A stretch of 64,000 bases of DNA from Tetraselmis striata (Eukaryota; Chlorophyta; Chlorodendrophyceae; Chlorodendrales; Chlorodendraceae), in the NCBI GenBank assembly GCA_006384855.1, contig VCJN01003306.1, forward strand, positions 1-64,000, given 5' to 3'. The stretch's first letter is position 1. Each line of letters starts with the position of its first letter. Shown here piece by piece: positions 33,206 through 45,678 of the stretch. The position numbers and the translations under genes are program-made. A model generated the notes under the pieces. That model ran no database searches and was not told the DNA's origin. It saw only the letters and a program-made list of their open reading frames with translations.

Positions 33206-34735
33206 TGAATTACAAAAAGGGCAGTTCCCCAGAATTAGAAAATCAACACAGCAAGCCGCCTAAAAGCGGCCCGCATCCATCCCGCATGAGGCGGGATGGA
33301 TGAGTGATGCGCACACGGTTCAGAGTCCGGGCCACGCGTGCACGTGTGTGTGTGGGTGATCCTCGGACGTTCTTTGCAGCTTCAACAACGGGATGGCAAA
33401 CGAATCTGCGCCGTTTGATGAGGCAGCGAGCGCGCTCTCGAGCGGCCACCAAGCTCAGGACCCCGAGGAAATCTCTTGCGAGCAAGGCCTCCTGGTGAGC
33501 CCGGGTGATGCACCGAGTGCCCCGCGATGAGAGGGCACCCCGATCCGTAGCCAAGCATGCGATACCATGCACTGTGCGGCGCACCCCCTTGCTCACCTCA
33601 CCCACTGTGCCGAAGACAATGCCCGTGTACTCCGACATATCCAGGATGTCTCGAAGAGGACCCTTCTGTCCGGGCTCCGTGTTGTGCCACGCCGCATCCC
33701 GCGCAGCCAACCCCCGTTGTATGTCGCCCAACAGGGAGCGCTCAAACCGATCCACAGCCGTCAGTGGCCCGGGGCACTGCAGTGTACTTGTCAGTCCACC
33801 CCGTACCGCATATATAGTCTTGAACTACAAGGGAGAGCTCTGCGTCCGGCACTAGGTCCTTGAGTTGATCCCTGGGTACGGTATTGCCGAGAGGCACTGC
33901 CTGCTGGAACAAGTCATTCACCTCCCGCCGTACCGCGACACCTAGGTCATGAACACATTGATCGCGGAAGGCATCTGCGATAGCGTCGTGCCGTACACGC
34001 CAGTGAGCGTCTTTAGGCGCCGGGAGGTTCATGAGCGCGTCGCCGTATAGGTCAACAGTGACGGGGTTGTGCTCCGTCGAGGGCAGAATGATCTGGCTCC
34101 CAACCACCGGGGCCAAGCACGGGCTAGGCAGAAGGAAGTACCCGACAGCGATCTCCCGCAGCTCATGCGGAGTCATGGCTGTCCGCGCGGTGGGGATGGC
34201 CACTGTCCACATGCTGCCTGACGCCGCGTCGAGCTGGTTGAACAAGACCCGTTCCCTACATGTGGCAGGGAGAGCGCACACCTCATTTCGAAGCGGAGAG
34301 TTGTTGGCATGGTCTAGAAAATAATGCCGTCAGCTCCTTTTGCGAGCCCGACGCATTCTCCACTTCCCGCTCCATCTGGCGCGCATCTGCGTCGCCGAGA
34401 TGGCCAGCAGTAGCCGCTTGGAGGCGGCCCCACGCCTCGCGCATCTCCGCGGCGTAGCTGTCCGACTCATGAGCATCGTTGAGGAAGTGGTCATACTGGC
34501 GGGCGGAAGAAGTTGCGTTGAAGCTGCCTCGACCAAGCACGGACCCGAGCTGTGGGTCGAAGAAATCAGGGGTGGGGGTGTTGGTGCCGGAGTTCCTAGT
34601 CAGGAACCTTGGGAGGATGGCATTCATGCAGGCGATGAAGGCGGCATCACGAACGGTAGCGATGCGGCGGATGCCAGCTCCCTTCAACCGAGTGCGGAGG
34701 TGAAGCCTGCTGCGCGCCGTGGCCACTGCATCCAC
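33206..34735 (-). mobile_element. 5'-truncated copy 2 of the RT element
   Basis: Highly similar to 58431-59980 but starts within the post-RT part of the frame (TRLKGAGIRRIATVRDAAF). The frame is broken, for example near 34300 and 33820. The shared 3' end (GTGAATTACAAAAAGGGCAG on the plus strand) marks the insertion end at 33206. 5' truncation with a fixed 3' end is typical of target-primed LINE-like insertion. Confidence 0.85.
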
Positions 34736-34937
34736 CGGAGCACTGATATGTATTACCTCTAGAGGAACTGTAAGCCATTAGCGACTATGATAAGGCTTCT
34801 TCTTGTACCGGACCGCAGCCGTAGTTGTAAATAATATGATGTATACTACGAGTAAGGGAAATCCGTACGAATCGCAAATTTCGGCTTTTTACGGCTGCAG
34901 ACGGCCGCGACGCATGCGGTCTGAACCTTGGCGGAGC

Positions 34938-35788
34938 AGCTCCAACTTCTCCTCCTTCACGTCGCGCATGGCCGCCGCGCGCTCGGGCGCGCGCGTCCGT
35001 CGCCGCCGCGGGTGGTGCAAACTTTCTGCTGTAGAACCTCGAGATGGGCGCCTCGAACTTCATGTCCTCCAAGAACATGTCCTCCGAGACCTTCGACCGG
35101 GCCAAGAACGTGTCCGGGAAGGCCAAGTTCGGCATCGGCTCCTTTGGCATTGGCTCCTTTCACGCGACTCTGCCGGTAGGCATCTGGGCGCCGGCGCGCC
35201 CTCCTCCATCAAGGAGAAGCCGCAGCAATAGGCGGCTTGGTTGAACACAACCCGCGTGCAGTGCCGATTGAGTTGTATGATAGTGCAGCGGCCACACATT
35301 CGACCCACTCCTATCGACTCCCTTCACATGTGTCAGTCCGGCGGTGGGATGGGTCATATCGCTCTCATTGCAGCTCTGAAGCATTGGTGCAGCATGCATT
35401 ATTGATGCGACTGCTGTCCATGTTCCACCACATATTGACACTCTGTCATTCCATCTGCCCCAAACCACCATCTGGGTAGGCGGCGCATCTATGCTTGGCA
35501 GAGAAATTTTATCGGTGTCGATATATGGACAGGAATCATTTTCGTATGCATATGACACCAAAGAACCGCCAGATAGATGACCGCCTTGTCTTTTTCACCG
35601 AATGCTTGGTGTGCACCGTGTTTGTACATTGACATGCACTTGCTAGGCATGGTTGGGCAAGAAGTAGTACATCGTGCGCATAAGCACAATTACAATATTG
35701 ACATTAGCATAACGGCAGCGCATGACTGCCGCTGATGATGTTGCCTTCCCTCTTAGTCACATGCCTTGACAGCATGACGCTTACAACC
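34938..35788 (+). pseudogene. VPS53-tail duplicate B
   Basis: Matches 29043-29888 across the VPS53 C-terminal codons, the stop region and about 550 bp downstream, with small indels that destroy the VPS53 frame. It starts abruptly in mid-exon, so it is not a full retrocopy. Loss of similarity on both sides is sharp. Confidence 0.9.
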
Positions 35789-36800
35789 ACGTCAAGCATG
35801 ATGACCGGCGTCTGCATGCTCAGGAGGAGTACCTTTGGATAACGTGTTTTGGTGGCCACATGGATATTTTCGTGGCCCTCGATGAGCTGCTACCGTACGT
35901 CGTGTCGCTAATCAAGACTTCAACCCCTACCTCGCGCGCGCCCGGAATCACGCCGAGGCCATCGACAAGCAAGGCGTTTCGCTTTCGTCTAGCCTTCCTG
36001 CGAAGGTTGAACGAGATCAAGCGTGTGCACGGTGACCAACATGTGCTTGACGTACTGCGGGCCCGGCATTATTAGCCTGCCGCTAAGCATTTGGGCTCTG
36101 AAATTTTTCGGGAACCTGATGAAGGATTACGAGCGTCGTGTCTTCGAGGCGACGGTTGCGAGCAGCGCAAAAGCTATCGCTACTGCTTGGGTGGCGGCAG
36201 CGCCGGCTAGACGACGTGGGCGTGGTGGAGGTCGGGGACGTGGCCGCGAAGGTGAGCACGAATGACGGCGTGGGGCGCCTTTCGTCGGAGCTGTTGACGC
36301 TTGTCGGGGCCAGCGTTCGGTGACCGCCGCACAACGAATCTTGGCAGCTCAACGGCGGGATGATCGCCTTGTGTCCGGACCGGATCCCCCGATTCTACAG
36401 AATTCATTTAGACCTTCTTCGGTGCGGAGCTTCTTACAGCCACAGCCGAGTGCGCCGGCTCTACCATCCGCACACTTGCACCCAGCGGCTCAAACACCCG
36501 CCTCCCGTACCGTCTCAGCACTGCGTCCGCCGGTGGTTACACTGCGTGTTACAACAGGTTCGCAACCACCATCTTTCGCTCGTGTACGTTACGCGCGGGG
36601 CAGGCGCTACGAGCGCGACCGGGCGCGCGGGGCGGCCCTTCTGCCTGAACCTTGCCCCACAAACCCGTACTGGTGCTCTGCCTCACCCGTCTAGCAATTA
36701 ATGCTCTAACCGTCGGCAACCTAACCGCCGCAGCGTTGTACTTTGCTGAAATGAACCGGCCCCATATTACTCCGTCGGTCTAGCTTCGTAGCTACATAAT
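35789..36800 (+). other. Unassigned region upstream of the tyrosine recombinase
   Basis: Plus-strand frames at 35860-36075 (ending LDVLRARHY) and 36320-36694 (Pro/Arg-rich, then FARVRYARGRRYERDRARG) are open. They could belong to the same mobile element as the recombinase, but I recognise no domain. Confidence 0.3.
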
Positions 36801-36839
36801 TGACGAGCCCGGAGTTGTCGGCCCCTGGGCTGCTTCACT

Positions 36840-38043
36840 CCGATCCCGTCAGCAAGAAGCGTTCAGCTCAGACGAGTTGGGACAACGGGCCCACGACCTA
36901 TACTCTCTAGTTCCCTCACCGCCAACACGCTCAAGAGCTACGCTGGCAAACAAGCTGTCTCAGTTCGGGGACTTTTGCCACGACTATGAGAACATCAGTC
37001 GGCTGTAGTAGGCGACCACTGCCATTGTCGTCCGGTGCGTCGCTTGGATTGGTGAGCGGGGGCACATTGGGCCTAAGTCGCTACAACCCTACATGTCAGC
37101 AATCAACACGTTCTTCGAGCTGCACAAGATCGACCCCATCGCTAAGGACAGCTTGCACCTCACCGCCGCACGTCGTGGCATGTTGTTGAGGAAACGCCGC
37201 ATGGAGGCTGCCCCTTTGCTAGTTTCGCTGCTGCTGATGTCGCTTACATGCAGCTTCGTCGAGCGGGCCGAATCGATTGTGTATGCTCTCCCCCCCACCC
37301 CGAGTAGCAGTACGACTTCCGGGCCTTCATGGCCTCGGTTGTCCACTTCATGTTCTTTGCCAGGGGACTTACAAGCGTAACCTGCCGAGTGCGGGACATG
37401 CATGTTGCCTATAACATTAATCTGCCGGTGTACAGAGAGAAGTAGGGGCGTGCCGGACGGCGCGGTCCGGCCCCGACGATTTACGTGTGCTACTCCTTCC
37501 GGTGTCGGAACACCCACGCGTCTCGCGTCTCCTGTAACATTTCATCGACAAAGTACAGTCCGCCCCCATGGCCCATGCTGCCTTGGCCGAGACAAACTTC
37601 TGGGCGGTAACCTTGAGCGAGCAGTCCAAAACTTGGACTGCGCTACGATGTCTCGCTGGGTCTCTGCGGCCGTTCGTCTCGTTGGTGTTGCCCCTCCTGC
37701 CGGCACTCATGGACCTCGCACAGCCTTCGCAAGGGTGTAGGCCTCTGCTGCTAACGCCATCGAAGCTCCGCTGTCCCACATTAGCCCTCAAGGCGGGTAG
37801 GCCACAATAAACTCCAGCGTCGTTCGGGACTACATCGACCCCAACGTCCTCCCTTCACATGGCGCGTGGTTCTTCTTTGGTCACATCGCGCCCCATCGCC
37901 ACTTCCAAGTGCAACAAGACTCCGCAACTGTGGCCTTCCCGGTGCCCCCTTCGCAACCTGGCGCTACCCCTTCTTCATCAATCCACTGCTCTCTCCGTTC
38001 GCTCATCACTGGCAAAACCATCCTCAACTCTGAAAATGATCTA
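36840..38043 (+). pseudogene. Decayed tyrosine recombinase (YR element remnant)
   Basis: Successive plus-strand segments in shifting frames resemble a phage-integrase-type recombinase of algal YR elements. They are SQFGDFCHDYENI, VAWIGERGHIGP and LQPYMSAINTFFELHKIDP (SAM-like N-terminal domain). Next come LTAARRGMLL, VHFMFFARGLTSVTCRVRDM (start of the catalytic domain) and near 37830 DYIDPNVLPSHGAWFFFGH (end of the catalytic domain). Stops and frame changes near 37010, 37240, 37445 and 37600 show it is dead. Crypton, DIRS or another YR class cannot be separated without the missing parts; no RT was found next to it. Confidence 0.6.
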
Positions 38044-38940
38044 AAGTAGTTTTTGGGTGTTTCCCTCCTTTCCTAACCGCTTTTTCCGGCTAGCGTTGCT
38101 GCAAAGTGGTACATGTTGCTAGTTCACCTGTTGTTGCGCCCTTTTGGGTGCAGCAACAGCAAACATAAAAGCAGCCGTAAGAGCTAAGCCTGCCATCTTC
38201 CAGTTTCGCTGCGTTGCACGCAGCGCCCCCCCCCCCCCCCCCCCCCCCCCGACCCCGTTTTCCCTCGCTCTCCACATTTTCACTACCGGTAACCTTTCTG
38301 CCAATATTTCGGCTCTTGTCCATGTAAAACAGCCTGCACTACCTTTTTGGCAAGACTCAACCTTGAAGCCCCCGATTCGCGCGCTTGCGCGGCTTCCTCG
38401 TACAGACGCTAGAGGGCGCGCGCCGAAGCGTATGCCTGGTCCGGAATTTTTTTAATTTCTTCCTCCAGAAAAGTTTTTAAAATTTCCCAAAAAATTTCAC
38501 CCCTCAATTATATATATTTTCCCCTGTAAAAGTAAAGTAAAGTTCGGCGCCCCGGACATCGGCCGAAGCCGCCCCAGCACTTGACCTCGTGCGCCGAACT
38601 GCAGTCGTAGGTCTGGCATGGCCCGTAGACCATTGCCTCATTCGAACCCCGAAGGGCTAATGCATCAACCGAGTAAACCCGGGACACGCCAGGCCGATAT
38701 TTTCCCTGTGTTAAGAAATATATTCGTTTCAGTACATCACACCGTATCGCGGCCTCGCGGAGTCGCGGCCCGTACTCGCGGGACAGTAGTGTAGTCGTAG
38801 TTATAGACTAAAACAACGCGGACCGGGCTACATGTAGTCGCTACTGGCCATTTGGCACCGCCAAGGTGACGACAGTGCGCGATCCCGTGCCGATTGGAGG
38901 CCGGAGACGACCGATCTCCGCGAGCAGGTCCGCAGTAGGC
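38044..38940. other. Spacer with poly-C and one TAGTCGCTA
   Basis: C tract at about 38226-38250; TAGTCGCTA at 38835-38843. No gene recognised. Confidence 0.5.
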
Positions 38941-38957
38941 CCGCAGGTAAGCGTGTT

Positions 38958-39188
38958 GTGAAGCTATTGTACTGCTACGTGAACATGCGCTTGCTGGAGA
39001 ACGTTGATGAGGAAGTGATCAACATGCTAGATGATTCCCTCGCTGCGGCCATTGAAGACGCCGATGCCATCGCGGCCGGTGCTGCGCCCGCCTCTAGCTT
39101 GGATGAAGATGAAGTAGAGGTTGCTTACCACCCCCCCCCCCCCCCCCCCCTCTTGGGCCTTGGGCCCCAGGCGCCCCGCCCTGAATAA
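38958..39188 (+). pseudogene. hAT-like transposase C-terminal fragment
   Basis: The short frame reads LLYCYVNMRLLENVDEE followed by an acidic tail, matching the last helix and tail seen after the hAT dimerisation domain (NxRLL near the C-terminus). The preceding conserved W and YP elements of that domain are not seen, and a poly-C run interrupts the tail. Confidence 0.3.
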
Positions 39189-40264
39189 ATTTTCACAATT
39201 TCCATGACAATTTTTCTAGGAAAAATTTTAAAATTTTTTAAAAAATCCCCCCCCCCCTAAAAAATAAATTTCCGGAAATAAACCAGTTGTAGTTGCGACC
39301 GAAAGTAGGATGTCACTTTATTCGCGTGGCCGGACGTAACCCTAAACCGCGTCAGAATCTGCGGCGGTTCGTACGTTCGTAGGATAATAAATCAGTACCT
39401 GTAGTCGCTAGTACCCGATGAATGATGATTTAAGATTACTGTCATGACGATATGAGTTGGGTTAAGCTACCGGTAGCGACTACTTCCATAAGGAGGCAGG
39501 TAGGCACTCGCTAGGCACTCGCTAGGGCACTCGCTAGGGCACTCGCTAGGCAGGTAGGCACAGCCAGTTTTGTCTTGCCAGGCCTCACCTCAGCGCCGAT
39601 GTAATTTGGACCGACTCTGGTCCTTTGGTTTAGGGTTTTCAACAAGGAAGAGCACAAGGGATGGACTGTGCCGAGTCCGTGTCCCGCCTGAATAGCAGGT
39701 GCTGTCGAAGGGTCGAGCTGCTGCCACCAACCCTCCGGTGCCGGGGATTCCAGTGGCCGTTGTACGAATCGGCGCAGGAAGATTCCGGAAATTTCCGCAT
39801 AGTAGCGCCGATTGCACACGGCAGACTAGGGCTGGCACCGCTAGTCGCTATAGCTAAGGATAGGGGCATCGCTTGTCGTAATTATAACAAAAGCTTTTAG
39901 GATGACTGCGGCGGTTTTACATTTCAAAAAGGCGGCAGGTTTATAATCACTGAAACCGAAATGCGGCCTTACCCCCCCGCGCCCCTTCCTGCCGCCCGTA
40001 GTCGTACTTTGCCTTGGCCCGACCCTACCTCATGTGATCAAACCCATCGTGAAGATGTGTGTGTGTTGGTTTATACATGGATGTTGCGTGTAGAGAATGA
40101 ATAGTCGCAGCATCCGTACTAGCAGTGCTTCGGCGCGCGGGGGGGGGGGGGGGGGGGGGGACGCGTATTGCGACTCTCTGGCGGTGACGCACACGTGCCA
40201 GGACCGCTGATATTGGGCTGCGTCGGCTGTCACGCGCAAGGTCAGCCTGGCGGAGGTTCGGGGC
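39189..40264. other. Spacer with short repeats and TAGTCGCTA motifs
   Basis: TAGTCGCTA at 39402-39410 and 39842-39850, and the inverse TAGCGACTA at 39474-39482; the first and third form an inverted pair 81 bp across. About four copies of a GGCACTCGCTAG-type 12-mer lie at about 39500-39555. A G run precedes the next gene (about 40140-40160). Confidence 0.6.
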
Positions 40265-43200
40265 ATGGGGAGCAGGCAGGCCGGCCCGCCGCTGGGCGCG
40301 GCGTGGCGGGCCCGGACCCAGGCGCGGCTGGTGCGGGCGCAGTGCAGCGCCCTGCTGCGCAACAGGCACGACTCAGCTGTGCTGCTACTGGGTGCCGGCG
40401 CGGTGGTGGCCCTGGCGGTGGCGGAGGTGGGGTACCAGCTGGGCGGCCACCCGCCCCCCGGCTGTGCCTCCCTCGCCTTCCTTACCGGTCTCGGCGTCCC
40501 GCCGGGCTGCGAACCCGCGTTCCGGGTCTCCGTCGCCCTCTTCGTCGCACGCTGCCTCGTAGGCGGCGGCTGCCTGGGGGCGCTCTGGCTGCTGCGCGTG
40601 CTGCACATCGTTGCGCGGCAGAGGGCAGAGGCTCACGGTTCGGCGGGCGGCGCGGCTGCGCGGCTGATGGAGCGGCGGTGGGGGCCGGCGGCGGTGGCGG
40701 CCGAGGAGCCGGCGGCCCAGCGGCCGGGGCGAGCAGGCGGCGCGGACCGACAGCGGTGGGGGCTGTCGGACGTGCACGACTGGAACAGCGGCACCGCGGG
40801 CTGGGCGTTTGCGGCCAGCAAGGAGAGCTGGCTGGAGGCGATGGGCGCGGTACGTAGGCAGCCGGGCGCCTAGGCCTGCCCCACCCCGCCCCAAGCCCCC
40901 ATCAATAGAACATAAACAAATAAACATCGCCATATATATACACTGCCAGACTGCGTACTCGTGAGGAGTGGCCCCTGTCACCAGTGTTCACCCATGATAG
41001 CAGGAGGAGCATCCACGAACATGAATGGGAATCCTGTAGGGCAATTACCGCCAATATACGGCTTCTCATTTTCCACCCGTTGATAGGGTGGGTCCTGGTG
41101 CGCTACCATTGCGCTTTCCACCGAGTCGCCAAGTTGCCCTGTGTGCTGGGATTATTATGAGGAATGCGTGCAATGGAGATGGGCATATCTGGACCGGGAT
41201 CTAAAAGTGCTAATCCTTGTGGGGGACGAGACAGAGTCACAAGCCAGTCGCTGCTACGGAAGGAGGTGGGCCCGTTGCTCTAGCGAAGCGAGTAGTATGC
41301 GAAGTAGTACACTCGGGCTGTTATTAGACCAAACCTCTGCCTCATGCTAGCGTCGCACCTAGCCCTCTGTAGCTGTCCGGGGGAGGTTGAGGCCTCACCA
41401 AGTCGGGTGCAGAGCACTCAAGGCCTTTGAAGCGTTGCGCACTGTGACCTGATGGGTATATATCAAACCTGAACTGGCGCGCTGGCCGTTCCAGGTCGTG
41501 CCTACCATATGGCAGATTGCGGCTGCTTTGCAGGGAGGAGTGATACGGGGCTGGCTAAGGGGGAGGGAGGGAGGGAGAGAGAGAGAGAGAGACGCATATT
41601 ATATAAATCGATTTACACCAGTTAAGAAACTGATATGTCCACATGTCGTATATTATGTATGTATACTTATATATTTTAATATGTATGTATATATGTATGT
41701 ATACATATATATGTATGTATATTTGTATGTATATATGTCTATATATATATATATACATACTATGGCTACAGCCGGGCACCCGATTGGGGCCGGGTGTCGC
41801 CCTTCAGCCACCCCCAGTCCTCTGGGCTGGGCACGGTCAGCCATACCGTAGTATACCATATAGACTAGAAGATGCGAGTACCCTTTCGTATGGAAGCGAT
41901 TTCATAGAACGGAGGTTGTATGAACAGAATGACTGACGGGCCCACGGCTGCTGTGGGGCCATCCTAGGTGCGGAGCAACGCCATCCTCTTTCTGGGCACC
42001 ACGCTGCTGACTACCGCCGCCGGTGTGGTGGTTAACCTGCTCATCGCGCTGACAGAGGACGGCTTGCGGGCGGGCGCCTCCTGGGAGTATGCCTGCCGGA
42101 CGTGCGCGGCTGGCGACGACCCCGCGGCCGTGACGGCGTGCATTGCCGACGGCGGGGCGCCCCTCAACGTGTGCTTCGCCGCCTGGCACGGCCGCGCCTC
42201 TATTTGCTTTGTGCAGGTGGGGCAGATCATATCGCTCGGCCTGATCACGACCTTCACCTGCCTGCCGGTGTGGTCGCCCCTGTCGGTGGCGGCGGGAGAT
42301 GCCACCGGCCTGCGCTGGCCCGCCCGCTGGCGGGTCCTCCACCTGCTGCTCCTGCCCTGCGTCGCGCACGTGGCCTTCCCGCTCGCCGCGCTCGCCGCGA
42401 TCGAGCTGTGCACAGCGCCGCGAGCCATGGTGGTGGCCTACGGCTGCAGTGGCGCGGCATTCATCGCCATACAGGGTGCCCTCTGCGTGTTTGCGCTCAG
42501 CGGCGGCGCTGCGGGCGGCGGCAGCCCTCGCCCGGTCACGCCGTGGGCGGCGGCGGCCGGATGGGCCGCGTCTCTCGCCCGGCTACCGTTCCGCGTTTAC
42601 CGCGCGTACATGTACGAGTCCGCGTCGATGCACAACAAGCGCATGTTCCTGCTCGCACTCATCACACTCACCTACGGCGCGAGCAACACCACCTACGGCG
42701 CCGCCTACTACGCGTTTCTGACCGTGATGCGCGCCGTCTGGGCGCTCGTCTTCCTGCTCGCCGCGGACCGGCCTTGCAGTTTTGCCGACCTCAAGTGCGA
42801 CCCGCATGGCGCCGGCTTTGGGCTGGTCGTGGACGCGTGCATGCTTCGCGAGGCGCTGCGGCGCCATCTCGCCGGCTATCCCCCGCTCGAGCACCTGCCA
42901 ATGTACAAGGCCACCGTGTTCCGGATGGAGGCCGCTATGACGGGTATGTTTACATGCCTACAACCCCCCCCCCCCCCCCCCCCCCCCTCCCCCCCGCGCC
43001 CCGGACTCGATATTACCTGCCACAAAATGCCAGCCTGATCATAAGGGAGAATGACAGTACCTAAACATTATGGCAGAGCATTTGAGAGCATAGAGGCTAG
43101 CCGCATCTCTACCTCTCGCCCTCTGCTATTCACACGAGTTTCTACAATTATGGTCACCTTGCATTTGGGTGCTGGTACTACACACATGTCATCTCCCTGC

Positions 43201-45450
43201 TGCTGTCCACATATGGCATATATGGATACCTGTGCGCCCGCCCATGCCCGTACAACTGTTTGATACTAGCAGCATGTTAATGCGCGCCTGCTGATGTAAT
43301 GTTATATAATAGCAAGGAAAAGGCAAGCTTCTATTTGATTTGAAACATTTGTTGAAATCTTCAAACGAGCTGCGAAGTGTAACTTTGCAATGTTTGCAAC
43401 CAAGGCCGGTTTGGTTCGAATTCATGGGCGCTAACGGGCGGGTTGTCACCCAGTGTCGTACCGCTGGCAGGGCGCGAAGGCCTGGGTCTGCCCAGGGCTT
43501 GTCCTCAACATGAGCTGCTGGCAGATGGAGGAGCTGGTGGAGGCGCTGGGCGACACCTCCTGCTTCTACGTGTGGATCGACCGAGTCAGCGTGCCGCAGC
43601 ACGAGTGCGAGCTGCAAGACACACTGCTGTCGCGCATGATGGCCACGTACGCCCTGTCGCGCGAGACGCTGGTGCTGCGCTCGCTGGAGCTGCCCAGCAG
43701 CCGTTACCACGAGCGCGCCTGGTGAGCCGCGCTTGCCACACGCCCGCCTTGCCAGCCTCCGCTGGCAAGCATAGATAGAGCGGATACATACACGCAGGAT
43801 GGGGTGAGATTATCTGTGTAATAGATTGCGGTTTAGTGATATTCACAACCTGTAGAGATGTTTGAAATGACGAACTATTAATGGCGAATGGCGTTGCTGT
43901 AATCCCTGTGTATTAGTGTTTCATTACAAAAAAATCCCATTTTCGATTTAGATTCCGAGGGAACGAGCCGAACTTGCATGGCAGCGTTGTTGCGTTAAGT
44001 TCAGGAGGAGAAACATGCGTTACATACAAGTAAATGTTGTAGCGAAGAGGTTCTGCTGCCGCTGCATCGGTACACACGGCTGCAGTTGGTGCGCGTGTGG
44101 CGGACGGCTCCACTCGCTAAAGTGTCGAATAACACGCTGTGGTGTGTGTTTTCGGGGACGGCGGCCCGCAGGACGCTGCCGGAGTTTGCATGCCCAGCGT
44201 CGCAGCGGATATGCACAGAGCTCTGCGCGCGGACGGGTCGCGCGGACGAGGCGGCCGCCGCGTGGGGGGAGGCGCCGACGGCGGTGACGGCGACAGAGGA
44301 AGCGCAGCTGGCAGAGGTGAGCCCGTTGACGACACTCCCAAGCTGGTGCGGGTGTCCCTATCGAAACGGACACGCCACATCTCCACAAAGCGGTGACCAC
44401 GGTCCTACCAGGGTCTTCTCCTAGTACTACTGATGTGCTACGTGGCGCTCGGAAACGTTGCGCGGTGATGCGTGTATCTTCCGGTACTTCAATCGCCTGT
44501 TGAAAGCTTCATATTATGCCACTTACAGGAATAGCAATGACAACAGAGTCTTAGTCAGTACTGCAAACTTAAAGTAATAGCAATGACAGGCGTCTGGACT
44601 GCACGGCTAGAACACCACCGTGTCGCAAGGGGGGGGGGGGGGGGGGGGTTCTAGGTTGAGCGTCGCTCAGGGTCTGCACGTTAAGGACATGGCGCGTTTA
44701 GAGAGTGTGTGTGTCCCCGCATGAGAACATGGGGTTTTAGGGTTGTGAAGTGTTTTAGGATGTAGGGTTTGTTAGGGTTGGGGCGTCGCTGTTCAAGCTA
44801 GAACAGCTCGGAAGCGTTGCTCTTGGCTGCCCCCCGGGCCAACCGAGTTCACACCCGCCCCAGATGAAGCCCATTGGGGGCGCTTCGCAAGCTGGTGGTT
44901 TAGGCTGCGTCATTGGCTGCAAATGCAGGTGCGGCAGCACTTCCTGACCTCCGTGCCGAGGTGCTGGCCGATGTGGCTGAGGCGTGAGCCCGGGGAGCTA
45001 CGGCTGGGGTGTGCGCTGTCGGCGGCGTGGGGGCTGTGGGAGCGCATTGGCGAGCGGCTCAACTGCTCCGTCCCGGAGGACCGCATCCGGGCGGTGTACC
45101 CCCTGCTCTTCTGCACCCCGGTGGAGAGCCACGAGGAGCTGGCCAGCCTGGTGGACGCAGTGGCGACCGCGCTGGAGGCAGAGGCGCCGGGCTCAGAGCG
45201 CGCCTGCAAGGCGCGGCGGCATTGGCACGAGATCGTGGGCGCTGCGGTGTGCGACCCGGTGGAGGAGGCAGTGCAGGGGCAGCGCCCGGGCGCGGGCGGC
45301 CCCTCTTTGCTGGGCTCCATCCGCAGCCACACGGCGTCTGCGTTCGCCTCTGCTATGCGCATCGCTCGCAGCTCGCGGATGCCGCTGGTTGACTCCGCCC
45401 GCCGGAGCACGCTGGGGGGGCGCTCCCTGTACGGAAGCGTCGACCTCTGA
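40265..45450 (+). CDS. Multi-pass membrane protein with HET-like cytosolic domain
   Basis: Proposed exons 40265-40849, 41968-42943, 43454-43721, 44043-44316 and 44929-45450 join to 874 codons. Exons 1-2 encode about eight hydrophobic helices (for example SAVLLLGAGAVVALAVAEV, AILFLGTTLLTTAAGVVVN and LALITLTYGASNTTYGAAYY). Exon 3 holds VSYRWQGAKAW and CFYVWIDRVSVPQ, then LLSRMMATYA, the motif order of heterokaryon-incompatibility-like domains frequent in green algae. Exon 5 is helical and ends Ser/Arg-rich. Fungal HET domains mediate non-self recognition; the role in algae is unknown to me. The start of exon 4 is the weakest join: it uses a TAG acceptor at 44041-44042 and gives RAC rather than the expected RAW. 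Introns contain poly-C and poly-G runs. Confidence 0.6.
41570..41762. repeat. GA microsatellite and TATG-rich tract in an intron
   Basis: (GA)n near 41574-41592, then about 120 bp of TATGTATG/TATA sequence (41640-41762), in intron 1 of the HET-like gene. Confidence 0.9.
44730..44783. repeat. Degenerate telomere-like repeats in an intron
   Basis: GGGGTTTTAGGGTTG, then TTTTAGGATGTAGGG and TTGTTAGGGTTGGGG. TTTTAGGG is the Chlamydomonas-type telomere unit, here in the last intron of the HET-like gene. Confidence 0.6.
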
Positions 45451-45678
45451 GGCCGATGATCCTCTGAGACGGATGATGCTCTGTTGTCCCGCGAGCCTTT
45501 GTGCCGGTTGTGGATAGGCTGACTTGGGACAAGGATATAGCCTATCCTATCCATCGGCTTTCCGAACATGGGCTTTAGTCGCTAGTGCCTCGGGCAAATA
45601 TGTTGTATGGCATAAATACGGCACGAGTATACAACACGGGTCGCGTCGGCATCATTAGCGGATTTCAATTACATACTT
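45451..45678. other. 3' flank of the HET-like gene
   Basis: Contains TAGTCGCTA at 45576-45584. No gene. Confidence 0.6.

Noticed and set aside
38520-38680. Possible minus-strand tRNA (GGTTCGAAT present)
   Set aside because: The arms around the T-loop-like motif do not pair and no acceptor stem or D-arm was found.
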